Assembly (NCBI GenBank): GCA_021828345.1
Contig: JAJZJI010000006.1
Coordinates: 1-32,333, forward strand
Direction of reading: 5' to 3'
Length of the DNA stretch: 32,333 nt
Source: Microcaldota archaeon
GTDB lineage: Archaea; Micrarchaeota; Micrarchaeia; Micrarchaeales; Micrarchaeaceae
Shown in pieces: positions 15,611 to 24,242 of the stretch (positions are counted from its first letter, which is position 1; each line of letters opens with the position of its first letter). Below the pieces are notes generated by a model. The model ran no database searches. It had not been told where the DNA came from and saw nothing but the letters and a program-made list of their open reading frames with translations. The translations under genes and the position numbers were made by a program.

Positions 15611-16213
15611 TTATATACAACAACTTGTGTCTTTAATATTTCTAAAGAACGATTGGGTAACTATTTTTAATGACTCTGACATAGTTGGGAATACGTGTAC
15701 TGTGTCTATTACATCTTCTATAGTATATTTATTTTTTAGTATTATTACAGCTTCATTTATAATTTCTGCTGCCATAGGAGAAAGTATTTGCACACCAAGA
15801 ATAACATGGGTTTTTGGATGCGCAACCATCTTTATCATACCTCTTGTATCTCCAATTATAATAGCTTTTGGAATATCTGTAAATTTAATCACTCTGCATA
15901 TACAAGCATTGAGTTTTTCAATTACCTTATTTTCTGTTATACCAACACTTGCAAACTGTGAATCTGTAAATATGGCTTTTGGTATAATCTCCTTATTTAT
16001 TTTTTTATTAAAGCCTAGTAATGCTTTCTCAACAGCATATGTACCCTCTCTGGCTGCCAAAGATTCTAACATCGGCTCTCCAGTTACATCTCCAGCAGCA
16101 AATATATTTGGATTATTTGTTTTCATTTCCGAATTAGTTATTATTTCTCCTTTAGCACCAAGTTTAATGTTGGCATTTTTTATATTTAATAAATTTGTGT
16201 TTGGAGTTAAGCA
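15611..16213 (-). pseudogene. merA: Truncated mercuric reductase (MerA) C-terminal fragment
   Basis: About 200 residues match the C-terminal half of MerA-type flavoprotein disulfide reductases: LTPNTNLLNI, NIFAAGDVTGEPMLESLAAREG (FAD-binding GD motif), FTDSQFASVGITE, the dimerisation domain with HVFPTMSESLKIVTQSF, and the C-terminal vicinal cysteine pair in DTSCCI that hands Hg(II) to the active site. The first ~250 residues, with the N-terminal FAD-binding fold and the redox-active CxxxxC, are missing. Upstream of about 16213 the frame stays open (to MPDF at 16264 and beyond) but no longer looks like MerA. It cannot reduce mercury by itself. Its broken 5' end meets the N-terminal region of the plus-strand thioredoxin gene. 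Confidence 0.75.
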
Positions 16214-16856
16214 TAAGTCAGAAAAAGGTAACTTAGATATTAATAAGATAAAGAAGTCGGGCATACGTTCGCATACCTTGCTAATAATAATTGTTATAAT
16301 GTGCTGTGGATTTTCACTTATGATAATAACTTTGAGTAGTACCGGTACTTTTGGTTTCTTTGGCTCACAAACCGCAAGTGTTCAATCAACATACAAAATA
16401 ACAAGTGTTAAAGTAGGTGAAGTAGCTCCGAACATTTCTATATTTTTAACAAATGGGACGAGTATTACTCTTGATAGCTTAAGAGGGCATCCCGTGGTGT
16501 TGTGGTTTATAACTACATGGTGTCCATCATGTCAAGAAAGTGAAAGTATTTTAGCAGATGATGGATATCTTAATAAGTTATATGTAAAGAGATCACTTCT
16601 TGTAACTGTGGAACTTTATAATGATTTAGGTAATACTGGGCCATCTATATCTGATTTTGCATCTCAGTATGGTGGAAATTTAGTACAGAACAAAAGTTGG
16701 TTATTATATGGAACATCAAGCCTCAATGCAACTTATTCATATGATCCAAAAGAGTACTTAGAGATATATTATGTAATAAATTCTAATGGAATTATAACAA
16801 ACACTTCGTACACTGGACTTGTAAATAATATAAATAATGTTTTACAAGAGGTATAG
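16197..16856 (+). CDS. Membrane-anchored TlpA/redoxin-like thiol protein (CPSC)
   Basis: About 219 residues if started at GTG 16197; ATG 16167, TTG 16278 and ATG 16299 are alternatives, and the start is unsure because the upstream part overlaps the merA fragment. N-terminal basic stretch (KIKKSGIRSH), one membrane helix (TLLIIIVIMCCGFSLMIITL), then a redoxin domain: VGEVAPNISIFLTNG, HPVVLWFITTWCPSCQESES with CPSC active site, and a C-terminal strand pair. It should act outside the membrane in thiol-disulfide exchange, or as a metal-binding thiol protein. Next comes a membrane protein with a CC motif, and the truncated MerA lies on its other side, suggesting a link to mercury or heavy metals. 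Confidence 0.7.
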   Translation: MFGVKHKSEKGNLDINKIKKSGIRSHTLLIIIVIMCCGFSLMIITLSSTGTFGFFGSQTASVQSTYKITSVKVGEVAPNISIFLTNGTSITLDSLRGHPVVLWFITTWCPSCQESESILADDGYLNKLYVKRSLLVTVELYNDLGNTGPSISDFASQYGGNLVQNKSWLLYGTSSLNATYSYDPKEYLEIYYVINSNGIITNTSYTGLVNNINNVLQEV

Positions 16857-16900
16857 CTACATTAATTTGAAGTTTTTAGCTTAAATAAAATTTTGATTTT

Positions 16901-17407
16901 ATGTCTTTATTGAAATATGAACTCAATATAATACAAAAAATACTTAAAGATAGATTTTATGTTTTTATGTTAATTATATTATCAGCGATATTTACTACAA
17001 TTTACCTTATTCTTTTGCCTTCACTTCCAAATGGGGCTATAAATCTAATGTTCATAAAATTTATTACTCCAATACAAATAATCTTCTCATTTGTATTTGG
17101 ATTTATGATAAGTTTAATTATAACACTTAATTTATATGCTAAGAACTTAAAAATACGCACATCAAAAAGTGGGACTGTTGTAGGTGTACTTATTAGTACA
17201 TTAGTTAATGCTTTATGTTGTACTCCAATAGTACCCTCTATTTTAGTAGTTTTAGGTGCGTCTACACCTGTTTTATTTGCATACTCTCCCCACATACAAG
17301 CTTTCTTCGAACAAAGCTATCCTTACTTTTATACGTTGTCCTTTTTAATTTTCATTGCAGCGTTTCATTACACTGCTAAGAATATATACTGTTGTAAGAA
17401 CGGTTAA
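16901..17407 (+). CDS. Small membrane protein with Cys-Cys motif (possible metal transporter)
   Basis: 168 residues, about four membrane segments. The third begins VGVLISTLVNALCCTPIVPS, placing a Cys-Cys-Thr-Pro motif in the membrane, and the protein ends with another cysteine pair (IYCCKNG). Vicinal cysteines in a membrane helix are the hallmark of MerT/MerC-type mercury importers, although overall similarity cannot be judged here. It lies 44 bp after the CPSC thioredoxin and near the truncated MerA. Start ATG 16901. Alternatives are a copper-related or thiol-electron-transfer (DsbD-like) membrane protein. Confidence 0.6.
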   Translation: MSLLKYELNIIQKILKDRFYVFMLIILSAIFTTIYLILLPSLPNGAINLMFIKFITPIQIIFSFVFGFMISLIITLNLYAKNLKIRTSKSGTVVGVLISTLVNALCCTPIVPSILVVLGASTPVLFAYSPHIQAFFEQSYPYFYTLSFLIFIAAFHYTAKNIYCCKNG

Positions 17408-17534
17408 AACACGAAAAAAATTTGGCTATCTTCTAGAGAGAAATGTTAAATTATATAACTCAAGGATAAGTAAAGAAAAGGCAAAATTATTTATAAATAA
17501 GGTAAATAATATTATAAATTTATAAGGTTATAAA

Positions 17535-18143
17535 ATGAACAAAAACTCAAAGGGCAATTTTAGTGTTCAGGAAGTGGAGAAAAGGGCACTTCTTAAAGAA
17601 TCTGATTATAAAGAAATATTAAAAAAATTAGATACGCTTGGGGCAAAATTAATAAAAAAAGTTAATATAAATGATATTTACTTTTGTCCAATAGCTGTTT
17701 TATCTTTTGCAGAGATAGAAATGGATCATGTAAACTCTTATAGTTTAAGATTACGCGAGCAAAATAGCGATTATAACAAAGAAGTTACTTTAAATGTAAA
17801 ATTAATAACCCAAGAAGGCGACCATAGTTCTTGGGAGGAACATGAAGTTGTTGTAGGATCTTTTAATACTACTACTAATATTCTAAAATCAATCGGATTC
17901 AAACAATTTTGCACAATAAAAAAATCAAGATTAGTTTATAATTTTAATGATATAGAAGTTTCTATTGAGGACATAGTTGACTTTGGATTGGGTATAGAGG
18001 CAGAAGTAAAAACTTCAACTGATCAAAGCGCTAAGGCAAAAGCAAAAATTGATGAATTATTTGAAAAATTAGAAATAAATTCAGATCAAATTGTAGAGAA
18101 AAGCATTACGAATATCATAATGAGAAAAAAATCAAAATTTTGA
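17535..18143 (+). CDS. CYTH-domain protein (class IV adenylate cyclase-like)
   Basis: 202 residues. The CYTH barrel pattern is visible: N-terminal EVEKRALL (ExExK-like), SYSLRLREQ, EVTLNVKLITQEG, WEEHEVVV, the helix TTNILKSIGFKQFCTIKKSR, then VYNFNDIEVSIEDIVDFGLG and IEAEVKTSTD. The family binds triphosphates inside a tunnel of charged residues; members are class IV adenylate cyclases (CyaB), thiamine triphosphatases or tripolyphosphatases. Which one applies cannot be told. The spacing of charged residues looks intact. Preceded by several TATA-like stretches (17490-17520). Stands alone between the CC membrane protein and another membrane protein. Confidence 0.8.
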   Translation: MNKNSKGNFSVQEVEKRALLKESDYKEILKKLDTLGAKLIKKVNINDIYFCPIAVLSFAEIEMDHVNSYSLRLREQNSDYNKEVTLNVKLITQEGDHSSWEEHEVVVGSFNTTTNILKSIGFKQFCTIKKSRLVYNFNDIEVSIEDIVDFGLGIEAEVKTSTDQSAKAKAKIDELFEKLEINSDQIVEKSITNIIMRKKSKF

Positions 18144-18195
18144 GCGTATTAATATAAAATTATTACATAACATTTATGTGCGTAATTTAAAAAAG

Positions 18196-18203
18196 TATAA
18201 ATA
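18196..18203 (+). promoter_or_regulatory. TATA box of a leaderless promoter
   Basis: TATAAATA, preceded by the purine-rich AAAAAG (BRE-like), is centred ~26 nt upstream of the ATG at 18225. That is the archaeal TATA-to-start distance, so the transcript probably begins at the start codon. Confidence 0.6.
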
Positions 18204-18224
18204 CCCACACTCTGTCTATTAATT

Positions 18225-18719
18225 ATGGTAATTAAAGTTCTTAAAAGGCATCCGTTAGAAGAAGCAGCAAGGCTGCTTATTGCGATTGGATTGGTACTTA
18301 TTATATTTTCTTGGATGTTTGGGATTTACTTTAGCGTATTCACAGGAAAATTAACCGTGTTTATTGTGCCATTTGTATTTACCTGCGTTTCGCTATTGTT
18401 ATCCCTAATGATTCTATATAGATATGAACTATTTGAAAAGTATCCATATCTTATGAATTTACCATCTCTATTTTATCGCATTAAGGATAGAAAAGGTATG
18501 GATAATAGAAGCGTTGCGTTTAGCATGATTTTTACTGTTCATTCCCTAGTTATTGCATTTATTGGCTTTTTGAGCGTTCTTTTGACAATTTCAATAGGTT
18601 TTAGTATAAATAAAGCTGCTCCATCACAATTCTTATATGTTTATTTGGCAACTATAGTGATATTAATAGTGTTGGTTCTATTTTTATATCGCAGAATTTA
18701 TATAAAGTTTTCAAAGTAG
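18225..18719 (+). CDS. Hypothetical four-helix membrane protein
   Basis: 164 residues with four membrane segments in two pairs: LLIAIGLVLIIFSWMFGIYF and VFIVPFVFTCVSLLLSLMIL, a cytoplasmic loop with basic KDRKG, then FSMIFTVHSLVIAFIGFLSV and YLATIVILIVLVLFLY. Ends in a basic tail (RRIYIKFSK). No catalytic motif; family not recognised. A good leaderless promoter (TATAAATA, 18196-18203) supports the start. Confidence 0.65.
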   Translation: MVIKVLKRHPLEEAARLLIAIGLVLIIFSWMFGIYFSVFTGKLTVFIVPFVFTCVSLLLSLMILYRYELFEKYPYLMNLPSLFYRIKDRKGMDNRSVAFSMIFTVHSLVIAFIGFLSVLLTISIGFSINKAAPSQFLYVYLATIVILIVLVLFLYRRIYIKFSK

Positions 18720-18824
18720 TGTTAATTATATCTAATTAGTTATTAAAGTTGTCAAAAATTTAGTAAACTAATTCATCAGCAAACCGTATATACTCTTTTT
18801 TACATATTTTATGGTGGTGGTAGT

Positions 18825-19637
18825 ATGGGTTTCTACGAAAGTAGAATTAAGAAAGAGGCAGCTTCGCTTCTGCGAGAAGATGAAAAAATGCATTTTTTCA
18901 TTCGTTAATCATTGTTCTATGGTTTTACTCCGGATTTTGTCATTGCAACAGATAAGCGCATACTAATAATAAAAAATTCATTTTTAGGGCTATATACCGG
19001 AAAGAATGTGTTTGGTAATACAAGTTACAATAGTATACCATATAGACAGATAACAAGTGTAATACTCTCAAGGGGTATAAGCATGTGCACTGTTGTCATA
19101 AGATTGCAGGGCATGGTTGATAGTGAGAGTAAGAATGAGGGAGAAATAAAAGGCTTATGGAGCAAGGATGCTGAAAATCTTGTTAAATCTATTGAGCATA
19201 TGGTCGAACATCATTCAAATATTCAAACTCAAAATATTAACAGTAATAAAAATGATACTACAAAAAAACTATACGATGCATCATTAAACAATACGAATGA
19301 TTTGGATCTATCAAAATTAAAAGAGATTGATATAACTGAGGCAATTAACCTTTTAAAACTGCAAAATTCTAAGATAATATGGCTTGGAACGGAGCCAATA
19401 GACTATGTAAGCAAAATCTCTGGTATAAATTCTAGTTCTATAATAAAGATTAATCCAGATAAAATAATTGAGGCGGATTTACAGATTAATCAATTTTTTT
19501 CAAATAGCATATTTTTATGTTACAACGGTAATATTGCAAGGCATATATCATTGCATTTAAAGAATGAGCATGGTATAAATTCATACGTAATTAAAGGTGG
19601 TTTGATAGATATGCTTTCAAACACCACAAAGAAATGA
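18825..19637 (+). pseudogene. PH-like plus rhodanese-like protein, interrupted by an in-frame TAA
   Basis: From ATG 18825 (with GGTGGT just upstream) the frame reads MGFYESRIKKEAASLLREDE..., meets TAA at 18906-18908 (codon 28), and continues without frameshift for 243 more codons. The first domain looks like a bacterial PH/YokE-type domain (TPDFVIATDKRILIIKNSF, IPYRQITSVILSRG). After a polar linker, the C-terminal ~100 residues resemble a rhodanese domain: SKIIWLGTEPIDYVSK, then IFLCYNGNIARHISLHLKN with the CxxG-type active-site loop, then YVIKGGL. The residue at the stop could have been Gln (one transition from TAA). A downstream TTG at 18912 allows a product lacking the first 28 residues. 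Thirty-three bp ahead of the helicase gene. Confidence 0.6.
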
Positions 19638-19670
19638 ATAATTAAATAAATATTGATTTAATCTATATAC

Positions 19671-22421
19671 GTGCAAGCTTTAGGCAAATTATTTGATAAT
19701 ACGCTTATTATAGCAAATCCAGGTACTGGAAAGACCACTGCAATTGCCCAGAGGGTGATATCGCTTCTTAAATCTGGAGTTAGAGAGGAGGATATATTAT
19801 GTATTACATTTACAAATAAAGCGGCATCAGAGATGCGTGAGCGCATAAGCAATGTGATAAAAGAGAACAAAATAAGTGCAAAACCTTATCTTATAAGTGT
19901 ACATACTTTTCATAGTTATGCATACGAATATCTTGAAGAAATGGATGTTGGTCAAGGTATAATAGGGAATAACGCATTAAGGTATTCAATATTTAGATCA
20001 TTCCAAGATGATAATGCCTTTAACTATACTACAAAATATATAATCGAAGAGATCGTCCCAAAGGTTGAGAATGCGATAAGATATTTAAAGAGCTTTGGCA
20101 TTCTTCCAGAGTCAATAAATATAGAGGCATCTAAGGATGAATTGAAAATGAGATATGCCAAAAGCTCATTAGAGAGTATAACAATTGATGAGATATTGGC
20201 ATTTTTTGACTATTTTATAAATGCTTATATTAGATATGAAAAAGAGAAGGATGATTTAGAATTTATTGATTATAACGATATGCTGCTGCGATTTTTGAAA
20301 TTATATAAACAAAAAAAGCATTATAAGCATGTGCTTGTTGATGAGTTGCAGGATGTAAATGAATTGGAGGCTGAGATTGCATTGAGATCCGGTGAGACAT
20401 TATTTCTTGTTGGTGATAGAAAGCAGGCGATATTTGGATTTCAAGGGGGAAGTATAAAAAATTTTAAAAAAATAGAGGACATGCGCGAATTTAAAAAAGA
20501 GACAAAGACATTAAACTATAGAAGCCTGCAACCAATACTTGATTATTCTAAAAAACATTTTTTAATGCACGCTAAGGATTCAGATTATACAAAAGAGCTT
20601 TCAGGTTTACATGCTAAAAGAATGGGAACTGATTCAAAAGTTAAAATATATCTGGCTGAGAAACAGACTAATGCATCTGTTAAAATCCTTTCGGATATAG
20701 TTTCAAAAGGCAAACAGAATGAAAAAATTGCAATAATAACAAGAACGAACGGGCAATTGGTAGAGTTATCAAATATACTTGACAAGAGGGGCATAGAATA
20801 TAGCACTACGGCAGGTTCATCAACAAGTGAGGAAGCAAAATCACAGATAATAATATATCTTAAAGGTTTGTTATATGATGATAAAGCTTCTATATTAAAT
20901 GCGCTATTTACTCCGTTTTCAGGTATTTCATTAAGAGAGGCATTCGAGATCGCGGAAAAATGGAGCAAAATAAATAAATCCGGCAAGAAACAATCAAATG
21001 AAGTGCCAAAGGAGATATTGGCAATGGCGGAGAACTTTTTTAAGATTAAAGAAAGATTTGATGTAATATCATCAAAAGATCTTTTTAATGATCTCATAAT
21101 GCCGATTGCAGTTTCAATTGGTAATGATTATTTTATAACTGCAAAAACAATAAATAATGCAATATCCGAATTTTCCAAAATTGATAATGACAAGACGCGC
21201 GATTCATTTTTTGAATATTTATCAATATTAGAGGAGGACTATGCACCTAATGAGAATGAAAAAAATGTAGTGCTGACAACAGTACATAAAGCCAAAGGTA
21301 TGGAATTTGATGATGTAATTTATGTGCCTATTGGCGGAGGTACAAAGGAGAGTTTTATTGATATGGTTGTATACTCTATAATAAAGGGATCTATGGGTTT
21401 AGACATATCTGAGGAATTAGAAGACGAGCAGGTAAGGGTTGATTTTGTTGCATTTACGCGTGCAAAGAATAACCTATATATTATTACAAATAAGCGCAAT
21501 AGCGATAGGTACCTAGTTGATAATATATCCATGGATGAGATAGAAAATGAGGAGGATATGGTACCAATTGGTGGGAAATATGATGAATCATATGCTTTAT
21601 TTTTAAATGGTAACTATGGGCGTTCAAAGGATGTTCTTAAAAATACGGATCCTTGGTTATATAATGCAATAAAAAATTATTTTTCGACAAATCATAATAT
21701 ATCATATAGCCTATTAGAACGCGCAGAGCGTCCTTACGAATTTTTAAAAGAGCGTATACTAAAAATAGAAAGCCCATCAAATCGCTCTTTAACTCTTGGT
21801 ACAAGAGCGCATGAAATGGCACAGATGCGTTTTAATAAATCCCTAAACGAAAAAGAATTAAATACTGAAGAGGAAAGGTATCTAAAAAATATTATACAGA
21901 TTGATAATGAAATAAGTGAAAAGTTGGGTTTTAGGCAGATTCATTCAGAATATGAAATAATACTTCCAATAAATAAATTAATTGGAAATGTAGAAGATAC
22001 TTCGGCATTCAAGGCCATACTTGACGCAATATATGAGCGCAACTACGAGGATGGCAAGAAATATTTGATATTAGATTGGAAGACTGATAGGACGGAGGAG
22101 CGCGAGTCGCAGCATAGAAGACAGCTTGCCATATATAGAAAGGTGCTTGCAATTCATTTGAATGTTTTAGAGGCAAATATATCAGTAGCAATAGGATTTA
22201 TAGGGTTAAAAGGTAACATAAACACAAATAATATTAATTGTAAACTTAGTATTGAGCAGCCAAAAGCTATGCAGATAAAAACATTCGAGAGGCATCTGGA
22301 GAAATTCATTAGTTATAAAAAAGATCCGATGTGCTTTGTTTCGGAATTGTTAGCAGAAAAATCTACAGATATGCTACATGCGCGCCTGATTGCAATCTTA
22401 AATGAAAATCTTAAAAGATGA
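19671..22421 (+). CDS. UvrD-type superfamily 1 helicase fused to a RecB-like nuclease
   Basis: 916 residues. Helicase motifs in order: Walker A IANPGTGKTTAI (~14-25), Ia CITFTNKAASEM, II VDELQD (223-228; usually DExQD), III VGDRKQAIFGFQGG, IV TLNYRS, V TTVHKAKGMEFDDVIYVP, VI VDFVAFTRAKNNLYI (~590-604). The C-terminal ~220 residues form a PD-(D/E)XK domain: YSLLERAERPYEFLK, LGTRAHEMAQMRF (~709), KAILDAIYERN (~784) and YLILDWKTDRTEE (~798-810) with D and K of the active site, then HRRQLAIYRKVL. This is the AddA/RecB layout in one chain, fit for unwinding and cutting DNA ends in repair or defence. No AddB or RecC partner is nearby. GTG start at 19671, with an AT-rich TATA-like stretch at ~19641-19649. 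Confidence 0.9.
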   Translation: MQALGKLFDNTLIIANPGTGKTTAIAQRVISLLKSGVREEDILCITFTNKAASEMRERISNVIKENKISAKPYLISVHTFHSYAYEYLEEMDVGQGIIGNNALRYSIFRSFQDDNAFNYTTKYIIEEIVPKVENAIRYLKSFGILPESINIEASKDELKMRYAKSSLESITIDEILAFFDYFINAYIRYEKEKDDLEFIDYNDMLLRFLKLYKQKKHYKHVLVDELQDVNELEAEIALRSGETLFLVGDRKQAIFGFQGGSIKNFKKIEDMREFKKETKTLNYRSLQPILDYSKKHFLMHAKDSDYTKELSGLHAKRMGTDSKVKIYLAEKQTNASVKILSDIVSKGKQNEKIAIITRTNGQLVELSNILDKRGIEYSTTAGSSTSEEAKSQIIIYLKGLLYDDKASILNALFTPFSGISLREAFEIAEKWSKINKSGKKQSNEVPKEILAMAENFFKIKERFDVISSKDLFNDLIMPIAVSIGNDYFITAKTINNAISEFSKIDNDKTRDSFFEYLSILEEDYAPNENEKNVVLTTVHKAKGMEFDDVIYVPIGGGTKESFIDMVVYSIIKGSMGLDISEELEDEQVRVDFVAFTRAKNNLYIITNKRNSDRYLVDNISMDEIENEEDMVPIGGKYDESYALFLNGNYGRSKDVLKNTDPWLYNAIKNYFSTNHNISYSLLERAERPYEFLKERILKIESPSNRSLTLGTRAHEMAQMRFNKSLNEKELNTEEERYLKNIIQIDNEISEKLGFRQIHSEYEIILPINKLIGNVEDTSAFKAILDAIYERNYEDGKKYLILDWKTDRTEERESQHRRQLAIYRKVLAIHLNVLEANISVAIGFIGLKGNINTNNINCKLSIEQPKAMQIKTFERHLEKFISYKKDPMCFVSELLAEKSTDMLHARLIAILNENLKR

Positions 22422-22467
22422 ATCCACATATATTTTTGGATATTCTATACAAAATATTTAATATATC

Positions 22468-22541
22468 CGCCCCAGCCGGGATTTGAACCCGGATCACAGG
22501 CTCCGGAAGCCCGCGTTCTATCCAAGTTATACTACTGGGGC
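22468..22541 (-). tRNA. tRNA-Arg(CCG)
   Basis: On the minus strand, acceptor GCCCCAG (22541-22535) pairs perfectly with CTGGGGC (22475-22469), discriminator G (22468). D stem GTAT/GAAC with one A-A mismatch, anticodon stem CGGGC/GCCTG, loop TTCCGGA with anticodon CCG (22506-22504), 4-nt variable loop, T stem CCGGG/CCCGG with loop TTCAAAT. No intron, CCA not encoded. Reads CGG; the other tRNA-Arg in the window reads AGG. Confidence 0.93.
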
Positions 22542-22661
22542 ATAAATTAGTATTTAAAACCTTTTTTGTATACTATATAATTGTATTTAACTGTATTGAA
22601 TTGTATTATATAATGTTATTAATCTATTATTATGTGCTAATTTGGAAAATTGTGTGTATTA

Positions 22662-24221
22662 ATGGCAAAAAAAGGCTCCTTTAGGGAATTGGGTATAAGG
22701 ACTGCAAAGCATGGAACAGTATACATAATAGGTGAAGCATTTACATCGTTTCTATCGCTTATTATTATAATATATCTTGCAAGATTTCTTCTTCCTGCAG
22801 ATTTTGGTTTATATGTGATTGCAATAGCATTTTCTCAATTGCTTGGTATGGGTGGAAATTTTGGAATAGGAACAGCGCTTAGAAAGAAGCTTCCGGAATC
22901 AAAGAATATGCAAGATTCAAATACACTTCTTAGCAATGGCTATTTTGTTGCAGCTATAATATCTGTTGCAATTGCAATCATTGGTGTTCTATTAAGCGGC
23001 AGTATAGCAAACATAGTATATCATAATAATGCACTTACAATACCTATAATTTTGGCATCAATAAGCGTCTTCTTTTCAGTTATCTTTAATATAACAATGG
23101 CATCCCTTGTGGGTGTTGGAAAGGTGCGTGAATCCGTATATAGCAATATATTATATTCAATGTCTCAACTTGCGATAATTGTTATTTTGGTATCGTTAGG
23201 TTTTGGCGTAATGGGTGCAATGGCTGGATATTTAATTTCATTAATACTGGGTGTAATATTGGGATTATTGCTGCTTTATAAAAAATATAAGTTTATTTTA
23301 TCTAAAATATCAAAAGCAATAATAAAAGAGCTGACGTCATTTTCAGTACCTTTAGTTATATCAAATATAGTGAATACGGGTGTTGGAAATTTTGGCGTTG
23401 TACTTCTTGGAATATTTGTTGTATCCTCAATTGTAGGAAATTATGGTGCTGCGTTAAGGTTGGGAAATATAATAAATATATTTATAACATCAGGAACATT
23501 TCTTCTTTTACCTGCATATGCAATGGTAATATCACATAAAAAACATAAGCAGAACATAAGCTCTGCATATGAGAGCAGTATATATTATACACTTTTGTTT
23601 TTGCTCCCAATGGTTGCGTTTGCAATTGCAGCATCAATTCCCTTACTCCATTTACTATTATCAAAAGGATATAGCAGTGCTCCGCTCTATTTTTCAATAA
23701 TAGTTCTTGGGCTTACTATTAATATACTAGGGACCTATTCAGGGTCACTTCTAATAGGATTTGGGCATACTAGAAAATTTATGAAATATCAAATAGCTGT
23801 TGCTATGTTAGAATTTATTCTTCTGCTTCTTTTAGTTCCATATCTAGGCGCGTACGGTGTTATACTAAGCGTTTTTGTAATAGGGCCTATAATATCTGGG
23901 ATATTATACACTAAATTATTGACAAAAGAGTTTTCTATATACATAAATTATAATAGAATACTGAGGATTACATTATCATCTATTATATTATTTGCTATTT
24001 TATTTACAGTATCTATAATAACATATGAGAGTTATTACTCTTTAGCAATAGATATAATACTCGCAGTGCTCTTATACCCAATTTTAATTATCCTATCAAA
24101 TGGTATAACGGAAAAGGAAATAGCATTTATACGTGATACATCTAAAAGAATGAAGATAATAAATCACATCGCAAAATATTTTATAACTTATGCCGTAGTT
24201 CTAATAAAAAAAATTGGTTAG
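22662..24221 (+). CDS. Polysaccharide flippase-like membrane protein (MATE/Wzx type)
   Basis: 519 residues from ATG 22662 (TTG 22650 is a weaker start), with 12-14 membrane segments. The N-terminus, GTVYIIGEAFTSFLSLIIII, followed by YLARFLLPADFGLYVIAIAF, is typical of the MVF/polysaccharide-transport family (R.L.P.DFG.Y). LVIFNIVNTGVG-like and GFGHTRKFMKYQ segments in the second half repeat the first half's pattern. The family moves lipid-linked sugars across the membrane. This would suit glycosylation of the sequon-rich surface proteins in this window, but no glycosyltransferase lies next to it. It is convergent with the CysRS gene (21 bp). Confidence 0.85.
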   Translation: MAKKGSFRELGIRTAKHGTVYIIGEAFTSFLSLIIIIYLARFLLPADFGLYVIAIAFSQLLGMGGNFGIGTALRKKLPESKNMQDSNTLLSNGYFVAAIISVAIAIIGVLLSGSIANIVYHNNALTIPIILASISVFFSVIFNITMASLVGVGKVRESVYSNILYSMSQLAIIVILVSLGFGVMGAMAGYLISLILGVILGLLLLYKKYKFILSKISKAIIKELTSFSVPLVISNIVNTGVGNFGVVLLGIFVVSSIVGNYGAALRLGNIINIFITSGTFLLLPAYAMVISHKKHKQNISSAYESSIYYTLLFLLPMVAFAIAASIPLLHLLLSKGYSSAPLYFSIIVLGLTINILGTYSGSLLIGFGHTRKFMKYQIAVAMLEFILLLLLVPYLGAYGVILSVFVIGPIISGILYTKLLTKEFSIYINYNRILRITLSSIILFAILFTVSIITYESYYSLAIDIILAVLLYPILIILSNGITEKEIAFIRDTSKRMKIINHIAKYFITYAVVLIKKIG

Positions 24222-24242
24222 ATTAATAACAATATATATTTT

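Noticed and set aside
15627..16166. Plus-strand extension of the thioredoxin frame
   Set aside because: It is antisense to the merA fragment and its residues show no domain; the real gene begins at or after about 16167-16299.
14132..18908. Reassignment of TAA to a sense codon
   Set aside because: Several intact genes here end in TAA (for example those ending at 1898, 5329, 10559 and 11199), so TAA works as a stop.
20585..21097. Minus-strand frame inside the helicase gene
   Set aside because: Antisense shadow of a gene with complete helicase motifs.
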